DNA of 64,000 nucleotides from Chromohalobacter nigrandesensis (GTDB lineage Bacteria; Pseudomonadota; Gammaproteobacteria; Pseudomonadales; Halomonadaceae), in assembly GCF_023061285.1 (NCBI RefSeq), contig NZ_JAKGAM010000003.1, positions 1 through 64,000 on the forward strand. The letters run 5' to 3'. The translations under genes were made by a program, and so were the position numbers. Under the pieces are notes generated by a model. It made no database searches. It was not told the origin of the DNA and saw only the letters and a list, made by a program, of their open reading frames with translations. This document shows positions 18,671-29,470 of the stretch, piece by piece. Within the stretch, counting starts at the first letter, position 1. Each line of letters starts with the position of its first letter.

Positions 18671-19708
18671 ATGTTGATTTCGGTGCAGGCATTACGGGCG
18701 TTTGCGGCCTGGGTGGTCGTCTTCCACCACTTCGTACAGGTCTTTTTCGACTTCGATGCCAATAATGCCTTCGAGCACCTTCTCGCCACCCGTGGTCAAA
18801 TGGGTGTGGATATCTTCTTCATCATCAGTGGCTTCGTTATCTATGCCGCCACTGCGCGCCGTGAACCTTCCGGCGGTGAGTTTCTCCTGCAACGCACCGC
18901 GCGTATCGTGCCTGCCTACTGGCTTTATACCGCCATTACAGCAGGCATCGTCTACCTTTCACCGGATGTCATGCCAGACTACGGGCTGGACCTCAAAAGC
19001 CTGGTGATGTCGCTTTTCTTCCTGCCCACCGAGAATCCTGCCGGCTATGGGTACTATCCAACATTGCCCGTGGGATGGACGCTTAACTTCGAAATGCTGT
19101 TCTACCTGGTGTTTGCAGGCTCCCTGCTGATCAATAGACACCTACGCCTGTGGCTACTCGCCCTAGTGCTGATCGCGATCAGCGCCTGGCTCGCGGAGCG
19201 CCCACTCTTGAGCGATTTCTACCATGACCCGATCATCTACAACTTCCTGCTCGGGCTGGGGGTCGGCATCATCTATCGCCGCGGCTGGCTGCCACAAGGG
19301 CGCTGGTTGCCGGCCGGCATCGCCCTGATAGCATTCACGCTGCTCATGCAGTTCGATGATCCCCAAGGCATGACGCGCTTCCTGGCCTGGGGGTTGCCCA
19401 GCACGGTGCTGCTGTGCGCGTTCATCGCCATGGAGCCGCTGTTTGCCGGCAACCGGATGATCAAGGCGCTGGGCGATTGGTCCTACTCGACCTACCTGCT
19501 GCATGTCATCGTACTGTGGACGGCGCAATACACCCTGCGCGAACACGTTGGCTTCCCACCCTACGCCACCCTGGCGATCTGCCTGCCGCTCATCGCCGTG
19601 TTGTCGTGGGCCAGTTTCGAGTTCATCGAGAAGCGACTTTCACGCCGCTTGCGTCAATGGATGCCCGAGCACCGCTCGTCTCCTGCCGCAAACGCCTGCC
19701 AAGCTTGA
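18671..19708 (+). CDS. Acyltransferase 3 family membrane protein
   Basis: Integral membrane O-acyltransferase of the OafA/NodX type, about 345 residues with roughly ten hydrophobic helices. The N-terminal part has the family signature: QALRAFAAWVVVFHHF, in which the histidine is the likely catalytic residue, and GQMGVDIFFIISGFVI. Such enzymes acetylate surface polysaccharides, lipid A sugars or peptidoglycan; the substrate is unknown here. The ATG has AGGA about twelve bases upstream; a TTG 27 bases earlier is in frame. There are no glycan genes nearby, so the gene looks like an isolated accessory insertion before pnp. Confidence 0.85.
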   Translation: MLISVQALRAFAAWVVVFHHFVQVFFDFDANNAFEHLLATRGQMGVDIFFIISGFVIYAATARREPSGGEFLLQRTARIVPAYWLYTAITAGIVYLSPDVMPDYGLDLKSLVMSLFFLPTENPAGYGYYPTLPVGWTLNFEMLFYLVFAGSLLINRHLRLWLLALVLIAISAWLAERPLLSDFYHDPIIYNFLLGLGVGIIYRRGWLPQGRWLPAGIALIAFTLLMQFDDPQGMTRFLAWGLPSTVLLCAFIAMEPLFAGNRMIKALGDWSYSTYLLHVIVLWTAQYTLREHVGFPPYATLAICLPLIAVLSWASFEFIEKRLSRRLRQWMPEHRSSPAANACQA

Positions 19709-19720
19709 GGCATCACTAAT

Positions 19721-19755
19721 ATAAAAAGCCCCGTACACCAACGTGCACGAGGCTT
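19721..19755 (-). terminator. Intrinsic terminator of pnp
   Basis: Read on the minus strand, AAGCCTCGTGCAC pairs with GTGTACGGGGCTT (13 bp with two G-T pairs) and is followed by TTTTTATA. It ends the rpsO-pnp transcript. The opposite strand lacks a U-tract, so it would serve the convergent acyltransferase gene poorly. Confidence 0.85.
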
Positions 19756-19780
19756 CATTGACCGCTGGGTGCGGGAGCGT

Positions 19781-21910
19781 TTATTCAGTCTCGGCCGGCG
19801 CTGCCTCGAAAGCCGCTTTTTCTTCCGCGGTGATTTCCTTGATGGAAAGCTTCACGCGGTTGCGGTTATCGATATCGAGTACCTTGACGATGACTTCCTG
19901 GTCTTCACTGAGATAGTCACGCACGTCGTTGACCCGCTCAGGGACGATCTGCGAGATATGTACCAGGCCGTCGGTGCCCGGCATGAAGGTCACGAAGGCG
20001 CCGAAGTCGGTGATACGCGCGACCTTGCCCCGATAGAGCTTGCCGATCTCGGGCTCGGCAGTAATCGCCAGCACGGTATCGATCGCTGCCTTGGCAGCTT
20101 TCTTGTCCTCGGCATAGATGCGCACGGTACCGTCATCGTCGAGATCGATGGAGGCGCCGGTATCATCGCAAATCTTGCGAATAGTCGCGCCACCCTTACC
20201 GATCACGTCACGAATCTTGTCCGGAGCGATCTTGACCGTAGCCATCGACGGCGCGTTGTCGGACACTTCGTTACGGCTCTGGCCAATGACGGTGCTCATC
20301 TGCTCCAGAATATGCAGGCGCGCTTCGTGAGCTTGCTGCAGTGCGGTCTCCATGATCTCTTCGTTGATGCCCTCGATCTTGATATCCATCTGCAGGGCCG
20401 TCACGCCGGCGGTGGAACCCGCCACCTTGAAATCCATATCGCCTAGGTGGTCTTCGTCACCGAGGATGTCGGTCAACACCGCGAAGCCGTCGTCGTCCTT
20501 GACCAAGCCCATGGCGATACCTGCCACTGGTGTCTTGAGCGGAACGCCGGCATCCATCAACGCCAGGGATGTACCGCACACCGAGGCCATGGAGCTGGAA
20601 CCGTTGGATTCGGTGATTTCGGACACCACGCGAATGGTGTAGGGGAAATCTTCCTCGCTGGGCAGCACCGCCTGAACGCCGCGCCGTGCAAGACGTCCGT
20701 GGCCGATCTCGCGGCGCTTGGGGCCGCCCATGAAGCCAGCTTCACCCACGCAGTAGGGAGGGAAATTGTAGTGCAGCAGGAAGCGGTCCTTACGTTCGCC
20801 TTCCAGCGATTCGATCAGCTGCGCATCCCGCAGCGTGCCCAGGGTCGCGACCACAATCGCCTGGGTCTCGCCGCGCGTGAATACCGCCGAGCCATGCGTC
20901 TTGGGCAGGTTGCCGACCTCGATCGCCAACGGACGCACGGTCTTGAGATCGCGGCCATCGATGCGCGGCTCGCCCTTGATCACCCGTGAACGCACCACCC
21001 GTTTTTCGAGACCGGCGAAGGCCCCCTTGACGTCCTCGGCACTGAACTGGCCCGTTTCCTCGCCGGCCAGTTGCTCGATCGCCTCGTCCTGCAAGGCGGA
21101 TAGAGCCTCCTGACGCGCCATCTTGTCGGTGACGCGGTAGGCTTCACCCACCTTGGCTTCGAAGCCAGTCGCCAGGGCCTCCTTGAGCGCCGTATTCTCG
21201 ACGGCGGGCTGCCATTCCCAACGCGGCTTGCCGGCCTCAGCGGCAAGCTCATTGATCGCGGCGATCGCGACCTGCATCTCCTGATGGCCGTAGAGCACTG
21301 CACCGAGCATTTCATCCTCGAGCAGTTCGTTGGCCTCGGACTCCACCATCAGCACGGCCTTCTCGGTGCCAGCCACGACCATGTTCAACTCGGAACTACC
21401 GAGCTCTTCCACCGTCGGATTGAGGAAATAGCCATTGTCCTCGGTGAAACCAACGCGCGCGGCGGCAATCGGCCCATTGAAGGGGACCCCGGAGATAGCC
21501 AACGCGGCAGACGTGCCCAGCATCGCCGCGATATCCGGGTCATGGTTGCGGTCGGTGGAAAGCACCGTGCACACCACCTGCACCTCGTTCATGAACCCTT
21601 TGGGGAACAACGGGCGGATCGGACGATCGATCAAACGCGAGGTGAGGGTTTCCTTCTCGGTGGGGCGGCCTTCACGCTTGAAGAAACCACCGGGAATCTT
21701 GCCTACGGCGTAGGTCTTTTCCTGATAGAAAACGGCCAGCGGGAAGAATGGCTGGGCGGGGTTGACGTCCTTCTTGGCCACCACGGTACACAGTACCACG
21801 GTGTCGTCCATGGTCACCATCACGGCACCGGTAGCCTGGCGGGCGATACGGCCCGTTTCCAGGGTGACGGTACTGCGACCGTATTGAAACGTTTTCTTGA
21901 CCGGGTTCAC
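19781..21910 (-). CDS. pnp: Polynucleotide phosphorylase
   Basis: Phosphorolytic 3'-to-5' exoribonuclease of the RNA degradosome. The 709-residue protein has two RNase PH domains (about 1-145 and 310-545), the all-alpha linker, a KH domain ([17 protein letters not shown], about 560-615) and an S1 domain ([15 protein letters not shown], about 620-690) with an acidic end. The start codon is GTG, preceded by AAGGA. It follows rpsO across a 250-base region with an intrinsic terminator, which suggests a second pnp promoter downstream of that terminator. Confidence 0.97.
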   Translation of the reverse strand: MNPVKKTFQYGRSTVTLETGRIARQATGAVMVTMDDTVVLCTVVAKKDVNPAQPFFPLAVFYQEKTYAVGKIPGGFFKREGRPTEKETLTSRLIDRPIRPLFPKGFMNEVQVVCTVLSTDRNHDPDIAAMLGTSAALAISGVPFNGPIAAARVGFTEDNGYFLNPTVEELGSSELNMVVAGTEKAVLMVESEANELLEDEMLGAVLYGHQEMQVAIAAINELAAEAGKPRWEWQPAVENTALKEALATGFEAKVGEAYRVTDKMARQEALSALQDEAIEQLAGEETGQFSAEDVKGAFAGLEKRVVRSRVIKGEPRIDGRDLKTVRPLAIEVGNLPKTHGSAVFTRGETQAIVVATLGTLRDAQLIESLEGERKDRFLLHYNFPPYCVGEAGFMGGPKRREIGHGRLARRGVQAVLPSEEDFPYTIRVVSEITESNGSSSMASVCGTSLALMDAGVPLKTPVAGIAMGLVKDDDGFAVLTDILGDEDHLGDMDFKVAGSTAGVTALQMDIKIEGINEEIMETALQQAHEARLHILEQMSTVIGQSRNEVSDNAPSMATVKIAPDKIRDVIGKGGATIRKICDDTGASIDLDDDGTVRIYAEDKKAAKAAIDTVLAITAEPEIGKLYRGKVARITDFGAFVTFMPGTDGLVHISQIVPERVNDVRDYLSEDQEVIVKVLDIDNRNRVKLSIKEITAEEKAAFEAAPAETE

Positions 21911-22021
21911 GGCAATGTCCTTAACTTTTCATCTCATGTATTGGTCGTTTCGACTCGGCGACCATTTTAGGAGTTCACGCACCACGGGGCCACTCATTAC
22001 GACACCCGGGGCCGACGAAAC

Positions 22022-22052
22022 AAAAAACGGGCAGCCCCGGAGGACTGCCCGT
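22022..22052 (-). terminator. Intrinsic terminator between rpsO and pnp
   Basis: On the minus strand ACGGGCAG and CTGCCCGT form a perfect 8-bp GC-rich stem around TCCTCCGGGG, followed by TTTTTG. Read-through or a separate promoter in 21911-22020 must supply pnp. Confidence 0.85.
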
Positions 22053-22161
22053 TTCAAACAACCATGCGTCGGCGCTCATGTGAAAGACCTTCGCGACCCT
22101 GGCATGCAGGTGCAACACCTTCATGGCACCCACACCTGCTCTGTCGCGAACGGAACTTTCC

Positions 22162-22431
22162 TCAGCGGCGCAGGCCGAGACGCTGGATCAACGACTGATA
22201 GCGCCCGAAATCCTTGCGCTTCAGGTAATCCAGCAGCTTGCGACGCTGATTGACCATGCGAATCAGACCACGACGAGAGTGGTGATCCTGCTTGTTGCTC
22301 TTGAAGTGATCCTGCAAGCCATCGATGTTGGCGGATAGCAGGGCCACCTGTACTTCAGGCGAACCGGTATCGCTTTCGCCACGACCGTATTCGTCAACGA
22401 TGGCGGCTTTCTGTTCAGCGGTCAGTGCCAT
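22162..22431 (-). CDS. rpsO: 30S ribosomal protein S15
   Basis: Primary 16S rRNA-binding protein of the small-subunit platform. The 89-residue sequence starts [28 protein letters not shown] and ends in [13 protein letters not shown], full length for S15. GGAGAG sits just upstream of the ATG. In E. coli S15 represses its own translation through a leader fold; the 172-base leader here was not analysed for that structure. It belongs to the metY-to-pnp block, next to truB. Confidence 0.98.
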   Translation of the reverse strand: MALTAEQKAAIVDEYGRGESDTGSPEVQVALLSANIDGLQDHFKSNKQDHHSRRGLIRMVNQRRKLLDYLKRKDFGRYQSLIQRLGLRR

Positions 22432-22569
22432 TTCTCTCTCCAGTAAACAATATGCCTGAGCAATGAATGTCGGAGACCACGCATATTTGCAGTCTCCAGG
22501 TACTGCCCGCGAAATACGGGCACCATGTAAAAGGCCTGGCCTTCATGCACACCGAGAGTCTCGGTATGC

Positions 22570-22594
22570 CCCGGCGCACATGGCACGCGCCGGG
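22570..22594 (-). terminator. GC-rich hairpin downstream of truB
   Basis: CCCGGCGC and GCGCCGGG form a perfect 8-bp stem with a nine-base loop in the truB-rpsO gap. No U-tract follows, so it is more likely an mRNA-processing or stability element than a terminator. Confidence 0.35.
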
Positions 22595-22603
22595 TATCAC
22601 GCC

Positions 22604-23527
22604 TCACTCGCGAACGGGCGAGGCGGTATTCCGTAAGCGTCGCGGCGTGACTTCCCCAGGCCTCGTAACGCTCACGAGCCCCAGGAAAGCACCGTCGTGA
22701 TATAGACGCACCGTCTCGTCCGCGACCAGCGCGCCGGTGTCGACCCGTGCCCGCTGCCCATGCAGCAGCCGCCGCGACTCGATCGCTGCCACTTCAAGCG
22801 ATGGCACATGGGGTAACATCGCATCGATGGGCAACAACCGCGCCTGACGCGAGGCCCCGTCCATTTGCTCGAGTGCCTCAACGTCGTGCATGGCATCGGC
22901 GTCGAACGGTCCGCTACGTAGCCGACGCAGGGACGTTATGTGCGCGCCGCATCCCAGCGCCTGGCCGATATCCTCGGCCAGGGTACGAATATAGGTGCCC
23001 TTGCTGCAGCGGACCTCGAGCTCGAAGCCTTCGCTCTCGCACGCCAGCAGGCGCATATCATAAACCGTCACGCGGCGCGCCGCACGTTCGACCTGCTTGC
23101 CTTCGCGCGCCAGCTCGTACAGAGGACGCCCTTGGTGCTTGAGTGCCGAGTACATCGGCGGAACCTGCTCGATATCGCCGCGAAACATCGTCAGCACGGC
23201 CTCGATATCATGCTCGCCGAGGGCCGGCACCGCATGACGCTCGACCAAGGTGCCTTCGGCGTCACCGGTATCGGTGATTTCGCCCAGCCTGACACGCGTG
23301 CGATACGTCTTGTCGGCATCGAGCAAATAGGCCGAAAACTTGGTCGCCTCGCCAAAGCAGATCGGCAGCAAGCCAGTCGCCATTGGGTCCAGCGTACCGG
23401 TATGGCCAGCCTTTTGCGCCTCGTACAGACGGCGCACCTGCTGCAAGGCATGGTTCGAAGAAACGCCCTGTGCCTTATCGAGCAACAGCACACCATCCAC
23501 CGGTATGCCACGACGACGGCGCGCCAT
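22604..23527 (-). CDS. truB: tRNA pseudouridine(55) synthase
   Basis: Converts U55 in the T-loop of tRNAs to pseudouridine. The 307-residue protein has GVLLLDKAQGVSSN near the N-terminus and the catalytic aspartate in GHTGTLDPMATGLLP (around residue 47). The C-terminal PUA-like region includes VRLYHDGAFLGLV. The ATG overlaps the rbfA stop (TGATG), and a TTG one codon upstream is a less likely start. It belongs to the rimP-nusA-infB-rbfA-truB transcription unit. Confidence 0.96.
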   Translation of the reverse strand: MARRRRGIPVDGVLLLDKAQGVSSNHALQQVRRLYEAQKAGHTGTLDPMATGLLPICFGEATKFSAYLLDADKTYRTRVRLGEITDTGDAEGTLVERHAVPALGEHDIEAVLTMFRGDIEQVPPMYSALKHQGRPLYELAREGKQVERAARRVTVYDMRLLACESEGFELEVRCSKGTYIRTLAEDIGQALGCGAHITSLRRLRSGPFDADAMHDVEALEQMDGASRQARLLPIDAMLPHVPSLEVAAIESRRLLHGQRARVDTGALVADETVRLYHDGAFLGLVSVTRPGEVTPRRLRNTASPVRE

Positions 23528-23931
23528 CAACGTACCTCGTCTTCGTCATCGTCATCGTCATCGTCGTGACGGCGACGATCATCGGCCACCGCCTCGTCGA
23601 TCAAGGACGACAGACGCTGACCGCGCACGATGCTTTCATCGTAATGAAAGCGCAGTTCCGGCACATGTCGGAGCTTGACGCGATTGGCAATCTGACTGCG
23701 CAGGAAACCCCGCGCATGACGCAACACCTTGAGGTTTTCATCGATGCGCGTGGCATCGTTCTCACCCAGCAGCGTGATGTGAATGTCGGCATAGCCCAGA
23801 TCGCGACTGACCGTCACCGCACTCACGGTGACCATCCCCAGGCGAGGATCCTTGATCTCACGCTGGATGAGGACGGCCAACTCCTGCTGCAGTTGATCGG
23901 CCACACGATCGGTACGTTTGAATTCGCGCAT
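23527..23931 (-). CDS. rbfA: 30S ribosome-binding factor RbfA
   Basis: KH-fold assembly factor for the 30S subunit, needed for 16S 5'-end maturation and cold adaptation. The N-terminal MREFKRTDRVADQLQQELA and the IKDPRLGMVTVSAV block identify it. The 134-residue protein ends in an extra acidic tail (HDDDDDDDEDEVR) encoded by a simple GATGAC-type repeat at about 23529-23565, which is longer than the E. coli C-terminus and could vary by slippage. Acidic surfaces are common in halophiles. Its stop overlaps the truB start. Confidence 0.95.
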   Translation of the reverse strand: MREFKRTDRVADQLQQELAVLIQREIKDPRLGMVTVSAVTVSRDLGYADIHITLLGENDATRIDENLKVLRHARGFLRSQIANRVKLRHVPELRFHYDESIVRGQRLSSLIDEAVADDRRRHDDDDDDDEDEVR

Positions 23932-23987
23932 CGTTATCTCCCGCGATTCGCCACTCGGATGGCGGACGACACGTCGTCCGCCATACC

Positions 23988-26546
23988 TTACAGGCTACGC
24001 TCGACCTTGACCTGATCGAAGACTTCGATCTTGTCGCCGACCTGAACGTCGTTGTAGTTCTTGACGCCGATACCGCATTCCATACCGCTGCGGACCTCGC
24101 CGAGGTCATCCTTGTAGCGACGCAGGGATTCCAGCTCGCCTTCGTAGATGACGACGTTCTCGCGCAATACGCGAATTCGTTTGTGGCGATGCACGGTGCC
24201 TTCGACGACCATGCAGCCTGCTACGGCACCGATCTTGGGCGCGCGGAACACCTCGCGTACTTCGGCTACGCCGACGATCTCTTCCTTCCACTCCGGTGCC
24301 AGCATGCCACTCATGGCCTGCTTGACCTCGTCGATGAGGTGATAGATCACGCTGTAATAGCGCAGCTCCAGGCCTTCACGGTCGACGATTTCCCGCGCGG
24401 AGACATCGGCACGCACGTTGAAACCGACCAGGATAGCGTCACTGGCCACCGCCAGATTGGCATCGGTGCCAGTGATACCGCCGACACCAGAGGAGACGAC
24501 CGCCACCTTGACCTCGTCGGTGGAGAGCTCTTCCAGGGCACCACGAATCGCTTCCAAGGAACCTTGCACATCGACCTTGAGGACGATGTTGACCTTGGCC
24601 ACTTCGTCCTGGCCCATCTGGCTGAACATGTTCTCCAGCTTGGCCTTCTGCTGGCGAGCCAGGCGCACTTCGCGGTACTTGCCCTGACAGAAGTTGGCGA
24701 CTTCGCGCGCCTTCTTCTCGTCGGCCACGACGATGAACTCGTCACCGGCTTCGGGCGTCCCATCCAGTCCCTGAATCTCGACCGGCATGGCTGGGCTAGC
24801 CTCTTCCACGCGTGTGCCGGTTTCATTGACCAGCGCGCGAACGCGCCCATAGTGCAAGCCAGCCAGGACGATATCGCCCCTCTTGAGCGTACCGTTCTGT
24901 ACCAGCACGGTCGCCACCGGGCCGCGGCCCTTATCCAGTTGGGATTCGACGACGACGCCCTTGGCCGGTGCGTCCGGCACCGCCTTGAGCTCGAGCACTT
25001 CAGAGACCAGCAGTACCGCCTCGAGCAAGGCATCGATGCCGTCACCGGTCTTGGCCGAGACGTGTACGAACTGCGTATCGCCGCCCCATTCCTCGGAGAT
25101 CACACCGTGCTGGGACAGCTCATTGCGGATACGGTCGAAATCCGCACCTTCCTTGTCGACCTTGTTGACCGCAACCACCAACGGCACGCCGGCCGCCTTG
25201 GAGTGCTCGATCGCCTCGACGGTCTGTGGCATGACCCCATCGTCGGCCGCGACGACCAGGATGACCACGTCGGTCGCCTGGGCACCGCGCGCACGCATGG
25301 CGGTGAACGCCGCGTGGCCCGGTGTATCGAGGAAGGTCACACCGCCGTGCTGATCTTCGACGTGATAGGCGCCGATGTGCTGGGTGATACCACCGGCCTC
25401 GCCAGTCGCAACCTTCGTGCGGCGGATGAAATCAAGCAGCGAGGTCTTGCCGTGATCGACGTGCCCCATCACCGTGACGACCGGCGCACGCGTGATTTCA
25501 TCGCCTTCGTAGGAGATGGCCTCGAGCACTTCCGTCTCCAGCGCATCGTCCTTGACCAGCTTGGGCTTGTGGCCCATCTCTTCGACGACGATAGCCGCCG
25601 TGTCTTGGTCGATGGTCTGGTTGATGGTCACCGCCGCACCCATGGTGAACATCGCCTTGATGACCTCATTGGCCTTGATCGACATCTTGTCGGCCAACTC
25701 GGCAACGCTGATCGACTCGGGAATGCCAACTTCGCGGACGATGGGCTGCGTCGGCTTCTGGAAGCCGTGCTGATTATCACGACCACCGCCACGACGACCG
25801 CCACGGCGCTCGGAGCGCTTGGCTTTCTTGGCATTGCCGCGACGCCGCTCACGGCGATCATCGTCATCGTCACGTCCGCCTTTGCGGCCACGTTCTGACT
25901 CTTTCTTATGCGGAGTCTGACCACGACGGTTCGGTGTCCGCGGCTCTTTCGGCGGCGCCTCGACGTAGGGCTCGCTCGCAGGCGCCGGTGTAGCGATATC
26001 CTCAGGCACGGGGACGTCTGGTGTGCTCGGCGTCTCGCTTTCAGCCGGCTTAGCGGCCTCGGATGCCTTGGCTTCCTCTTGTGCCTTCACACGCGCGGCC
26101 TCTTCCGCCGCCGCTTCTTCCGCAGCGGCTTTTTCCGCCTTGGCGGTTTCGGCAGCCTCGGCGGCCTGCGCCTGCTTGGCATCGGCCATGTCACCGACCA
26201 ACTGACGCGGACCGGTTTCTTCGGCCGGTGCTTCTTCGGTCGGCTCCGGCTCGCGTTTGACGTAAGTACGCTTCTTGCGCACCTGCACGTCGATGGCCTT
26301 GCCGCGGCCATCGCCACTACGGATCCGGCTCTTGGTATTACGCGTCAGCGTCACGCGGTTCTTCGTCGTGCCGCTGTCTCCACCATGGCTGCGCGTCAGG
26401 TGATCGAGAAGGCGTTGTTTATCCTCCTCGGATACCGCATCGCCTTCGGCCTGATGGGGAAGCCCTGCTTCTTTCATCTGCTCCAGCAGACGGGACACAT
26501 CGCGTCCCACCTTGCTGGCAAAATCCTTAACGGTCATGTCTGACAT
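23988..26546 (-). CDS. infB: Translation initiation factor IF-2
   Basis: GTPase that places initiator tRNA on the 30S subunit and promotes subunit joining. The 852-residue protein has an N-terminal IF2N domain ([17 protein letters not shown]), a long Ala/Glu-rich and basic linker (about 130-270), a second IF2N-like segment, the G domain with GHVDHGKT (near 360), DTPGHAAF and NKVD, and C-terminal domains ending [13 protein letters not shown]. It matches E. coli IF-2 in arrangement. Internal starts giving shorter isoforms are known in E. coli but were not sought here. Confidence 0.97.
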   Translation of the reverse strand: MSDMTVKDFASKVGRDVSRLLEQMKEAGLPHQAEGDAVSEEDKQRLLDHLTRSHGGDSGTTKNRVTLTRNTKSRIRSGDGRGKAIDVQVRKKRTYVKREPEPTEEAPAEETGPRQLVGDMADAKQAQAAEAAETAKAEKAAAEEAAAEEAARVKAQEEAKASEAAKPAESETPSTPDVPVPEDIATPAPASEPYVEAPPKEPRTPNRRGQTPHKKESERGRKGGRDDDDDRRERRRGNAKKAKRSERRGGRRGGGRDNQHGFQKPTQPIVREVGIPESISVAELADKMSIKANEVIKAMFTMGAAVTINQTIDQDTAAIVVEEMGHKPKLVKDDALETEVLEAISYEGDEITRAPVVTVMGHVDHGKTSLLDFIRRTKVATGEAGGITQHIGAYHVEDQHGGVTFLDTPGHAAFTAMRARGAQATDVVILVVAADDGVMPQTVEAIEHSKAAGVPLVVAVNKVDKEGADFDRIRNELSQHGVISEEWGGDTQFVHVSAKTGDGIDALLEAVLLVSEVLELKAVPDAPAKGVVVESQLDKGRGPVATVLVQNGTLKRGDIVLAGLHYGRVRALVNETGTRVEEASPAMPVEIQGLDGTPEAGDEFIVVADEKKAREVANFCQGKYREVRLARQQKAKLENMFSQMGQDEVAKVNIVLKVDVQGSLEAIRGALEELSTDEVKVAVVSSGVGGITGTDANLAVASDAILVGFNVRADVSAREIVDREGLELRYYSVIYHLIDEVKQAMSGMLAPEWKEEIVGVAEVREVFRAPKIGAVAGCMVVEGTVHRHKRIRVLRENVVIYEGELESLRRYKDDLGEVRSGMECGIGVKNYNDVQVGDKIEVFDQVKVERSL

Positions 26547-26573
26547 TACGACCCTCCTGAGCCCGTGACCAGA

Positions 26574-28067
26574 TTACTGTTCGCTCTCGAACCAAGGCGC
26601 ACGAGCGGTCATTATCAGCGCCGCAGCGCGCTCTTCGTCCACACTGTCGATGTCCTTGAGATCATCGATGGACTGCTCGGCCAAATCCTCACGAGTGACG
26701 ATCCCTCGGCTGGCGAGCGTGAATGCCAAGTGACGCTCCATGCCCTCCATTTCAAGGAGGTCATCATCAGGCTGCGCACCGTCCAGTGCCTCTTCGGAGG
26801 CAATGGCCAGCGTCAGCAACTCGTCCTTGGCTCGAGCGCGCAGCGTTTCGATCAGTGCTTCATCCAATTCCTCGATTTCGAGCAATTCCTCGAGCGGCAC
26901 ATAGGCCAGCTCTTCGAGCGAGGTAAAGCCTTCCTCGACCAGCAGGCGTGCCAGTTCATCGTCGACTTCGAGATGATTGATGAAGTACTCGATCAGGCTG
27001 TCGATTTCTTGCTCGCGCTTACCTTCGGCCTCTTCCTCGGTCATCACGTTGAGCGTCCAACCCGTCAGCTCGGAAGCCAGGCGAACGTTCTGGCCGCTGC
27101 GGCCGATGGCCTGCGCCAGGTTATCCTCGGCGACGGCGACATCCATGGAGTGGGCATCTTCGTCGACGAGAATGGAACCGACTTCCGCAGGCGCCATGGC
27201 GTTGATCACCAATTGCGCCGGGTTGTCGTCCCAGGTAATGATGTCCACGCGCTCGTTGCACAGCTCGTTGGACACCGCTTGCACGCGCGAACCGCGCATG
27301 CCGACACACGCACCGACCGGGTCGATACGCTTGTCATTGGTCTTCACCGCAATCTTGGCGCGTGCACCCGGATCGCGCGCAGCCCCCTTGATCTCGATCA
27401 ATTGCTCGGCAATTTCAGGCACTTCGATCTTGAAGAGTTCGACAATCATCTCGGGACGCGTACGCGTCAGAATCAACTGCGAGCCACGCGCCTCGGCATC
27501 GACCTTCCACAACAGGGCACGTACCCGCTCGTTCATGCGGTAACGTTCGCCGGGGATCATTTCACTACGCGGGAGGAAAGCCTCTGCGCTCTCTCCCAGG
27601 TCGACCACCAGCCCTTCTCGCGTGGTCTTCTTGACGATACCCGCCACCAGTTCGCCTTCACGCTCGGCGTATTGGCGCACGACCTCGGCCCGTTCGGCTT
27701 CGCGCACCTTCTGCACGATAACCTGCTTGGCGGTCTGGGCGGCGATGCGTCCGAAAGCCACCGATTCGACCTGCTCTTCGACCACATCGCCGAGGGCCAG
27801 CGGCGGATCGCGACGCTCTGCCTCGGAGAGCGGAATCTCGCTGTCCGGATTCTCGAACGCGTCATCGTCGACGACGGTCCAGCGACGGAAGGTGTCATAG
27901 TCGCCTGTCACGCGGTCGATCTTGACGCGGGCGCTCACTTCCTGGCCGTCGAAACGCTTACGCGATGCACTCGCCAGCGCCGACTCCACGGCCTCGAAGA
28001 TCACTTCTCGCGGCACCCCCTTTTCGTTCGAGATCGCATCCACGACTAGCAGAATCTCTTTACTCAT
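26574..28067 (-). CDS. nusA: Transcription termination/antitermination protein NusA
   Basis: RNA polymerase-associated factor that modulates pausing, termination and antitermination. The order seen is an N-terminal polymerase-binding domain ([17 protein letters not shown]), S1 domain (about 135-200), two KH domains ([16 protein letters not shown], then [15 protein letters not shown]) and two C-terminal acidic helix-hairpin-helix repeats ending [10 protein letters not shown]. The 497 residues equal the gammaproteobacterial form with the acidic repeats. It sits 27 bases before infB and 26 after rimP. Confidence 0.97.
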   Translation of the reverse strand: MSKEILLVVDAISNEKGVPREVIFEAVESALASASRKRFDGQEVSARVKIDRVTGDYDTFRRWTVVDDDAFENPDSEIPLSEAERRDPPLALGDVVEEQVESVAFGRIAAQTAKQVIVQKVREAERAEVVRQYAEREGELVAGIVKKTTREGLVVDLGESAEAFLPRSEMIPGERYRMNERVRALLWKVDAEARGSQLILTRTRPEMIVELFKIEVPEIAEQLIEIKGAARDPGARAKIAVKTNDKRIDPVGACVGMRGSRVQAVSNELCNERVDIITWDDNPAQLVINAMAPAEVGSILVDEDAHSMDVAVAEDNLAQAIGRSGQNVRLASELTGWTLNVMTEEEAEGKREQEIDSLIEYFINHLEVDDELARLLVEEGFTSLEELAYVPLEELLEIEELDEALIETLRARAKDELLTLAIASEEALDGAQPDDDLLEMEGMERHLAFTLASRGIVTREDLAEQSIDDLKDIDSVDEERAAALIMTARAPWFESEQ

Positions 28068-28093
28068 GCCTATGCCTCGTAGAAAAGCTGTCC

Positions 28094-28555
28094 TTAATTA
28101 TCGAACTGAGGCACCACCCGCGCCTGCTCGATGCTTTCGACCGGAAAGCAATATTCTTGTCCGTCGAGTTGCAGCAGAATCTCGTCTCCCTCGACACCCG
28201 CCAGTTGTCCTTGAAACTTGCGACGCCCTTCGAAGGGAACGCTCAACTTCACCTGGACATGGCTGCCCTTGAAACGCGCGAACTGATCGAGCGTAAACAG
28301 AGGACGATCCATTCCCGGCGATGAGACCTCCAAGCGATATTCTCCCGCGATGGGGTCTTCTACATCCAGTACGCCACTGACTTGACGGCTGACTGACGCG
28401 CAGTCGTCCACGGTCACGCCCTCGGCGCTTTCGATATAGATCACCAGACGGGAATGCTTACCCTGGGAAAGGTAGTCGACCCCCCAGAGATCGAAGCCCA
28501 TGGCCGTCACGACCGGCTCGATGAGCGTATTCAGTGCAGCGTGCTTATTTGCCAC
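28094..28555 (-). CDS. rimP: Ribosome maturation factor RimP
   Basis: Early 30S assembly factor. The 153-residue protein has the N-terminal alpha-beta domain ([26 protein letters not shown]) with [15 protein letters not shown] and the motif [14 protein letters not shown], then the SH3-like C-terminal domain. It is the first protein gene after the tRNA-fMet gene and its hairpin, matching the E. coli metY-rimP-nusA order. Confidence 0.96.
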   Translation of the reverse strand: MANKHAALNTLIEPVVTAMGFDLWGVDYLSQGKHSRLVIYIESAEGVTVDDCASVSRQVSGVLDVEDPIAGEYRLEVSSPGMDRPLFTLDQFARFKGSHVQVKLSVPFEGRRKFQGQLAGVEGDEILLQLDGQEYCFPVESIEQARVVPQFDN

Positions 28556-28651
28556 AGGCGGAGGCTCCCACTAGCAGTTGCATCAGGCACCTGACCAGGA
28601 GTGAAGAGAAAAGCTAGGTGGCTGATTGGCGTTATCGTCGCAAGTGATAAC

Positions 28652-28680
28652 AAAAAGCCCCTTCATAGGAAGGGGCTTTT
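28652..28680 (-). terminator. Hairpin between tRNA-fMet and rimP
   Basis: AAAAGCCCCTTC and GAAGGGGCTTTT form a perfect 12-bp stem around a four-base loop. On the minus strand it is followed by TG, the U-tract being inside the stem, so it fits an intrinsic terminator or processing hairpin just downstream of the tRNA. Confidence 0.75.
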
Positions 28681-28691
28681 CGTAAAAAACT

Positions 28692-28768
<77 letters not shown>

Positions 28769-28875
28769 TCAGTGGCTAACGATTATACTGATCACCTCTT
28801 GAAAGGTCAAGGTGCCGAGCTATCGTTATATCGTGCCAATCTTCAATTGGGTCAACAGCTTACATTGACTCAATG

Positions 28876-28962
28876 TGGTGCCGAAGGCGGGACTTGAACC
28901 CGCACGACCATGAGGTCACTACCCCCTCAAGATAGCGTGTCTACCAATTCCACCACTTCGGC
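28876..28962 (-). tRNA. tRNA-Leu (GAG)
   Basis: An 87-nt class II tRNA with encoded CCA and a long variable arm. The acceptor GCCGAAG pairs with CTTCGGC. The anticodon stem CTATC/GGTAG encloses TTGAGGG, giving anticodon GAG, which reads CUU/CUC codons. Its place between secG and the initiator tRNA matches E. coli leuU. Confidence 0.94.
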
Positions 28963-29106
28963 AACAGGGGCCAGGCTACCTCGACGCAAAACACTTGCTA
29001 CTGCTTTTTGTTTGCATCGTTTCGCCTGCTAAACCACTCATCATGAAGTCGGCCAATTTGGCTTCTCTACATTACTTGATGAGCTAACCCAATGACGGCA
29101 TTGCAT

Positions 29107-29466
29107 TTATTCGCCGCCGTCCTCGAGTACTGGCGCTGCATTCTGCTCGTTATCTTCCTCTTCGTCAATAGATGGCGAAGATTTTTGTTGCTCGACGACT
29201 TGTGCATCGGGCACACCTTCCTGTGGCGCATCCCCAGTCTGCGAGACCATGTACGCCAGGCCCAGCGAGGTCGCGAAGAAAACCGCCGCCAACACGCCCG
29301 TCAACTTGGCCAGGAAATTACCGCTGCCTTGCGACCCGAAAACCGTCTGCGAAGCACCGCCCCCGAAGGACGCGCCAGCGTCGGCGCCCTTGCCTTGCTG
29401 TAGCAATACCAACACCACCAGGGCAATGGCAATCGCCACATGAACCAACAACACCCCAATATACAT
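29107..29466 (-). CDS. secG: Protein translocase subunit SecG
   Basis: Small inner-membrane subunit of the SecYEG translocon. The 119-residue protein has two hydrophobic helices (about residues 5-25 and 52-73) joined by the loop GKGADAGASFGGGASQTVFGSQGSGNFL-type sequence characteristic of SecG, then an acidic cytoplasmic tail rich in E and D. It follows tpiA with a four-base gap and precedes the two tRNA genes. Confidence 0.95.
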   Translation of the reverse strand: MYIGVLLVHVAIAIALVVLVLLQQGKGADAGASFGGGASQTVFGSQGSGNFLAKLTGVLAAVFFATSLGLAYMVSQTGDAPQEGVPDAQVVEQQKSSPSIDEEEDNEQNAAPVLEDGGE

Positions 29467-29470
29467 CGCG

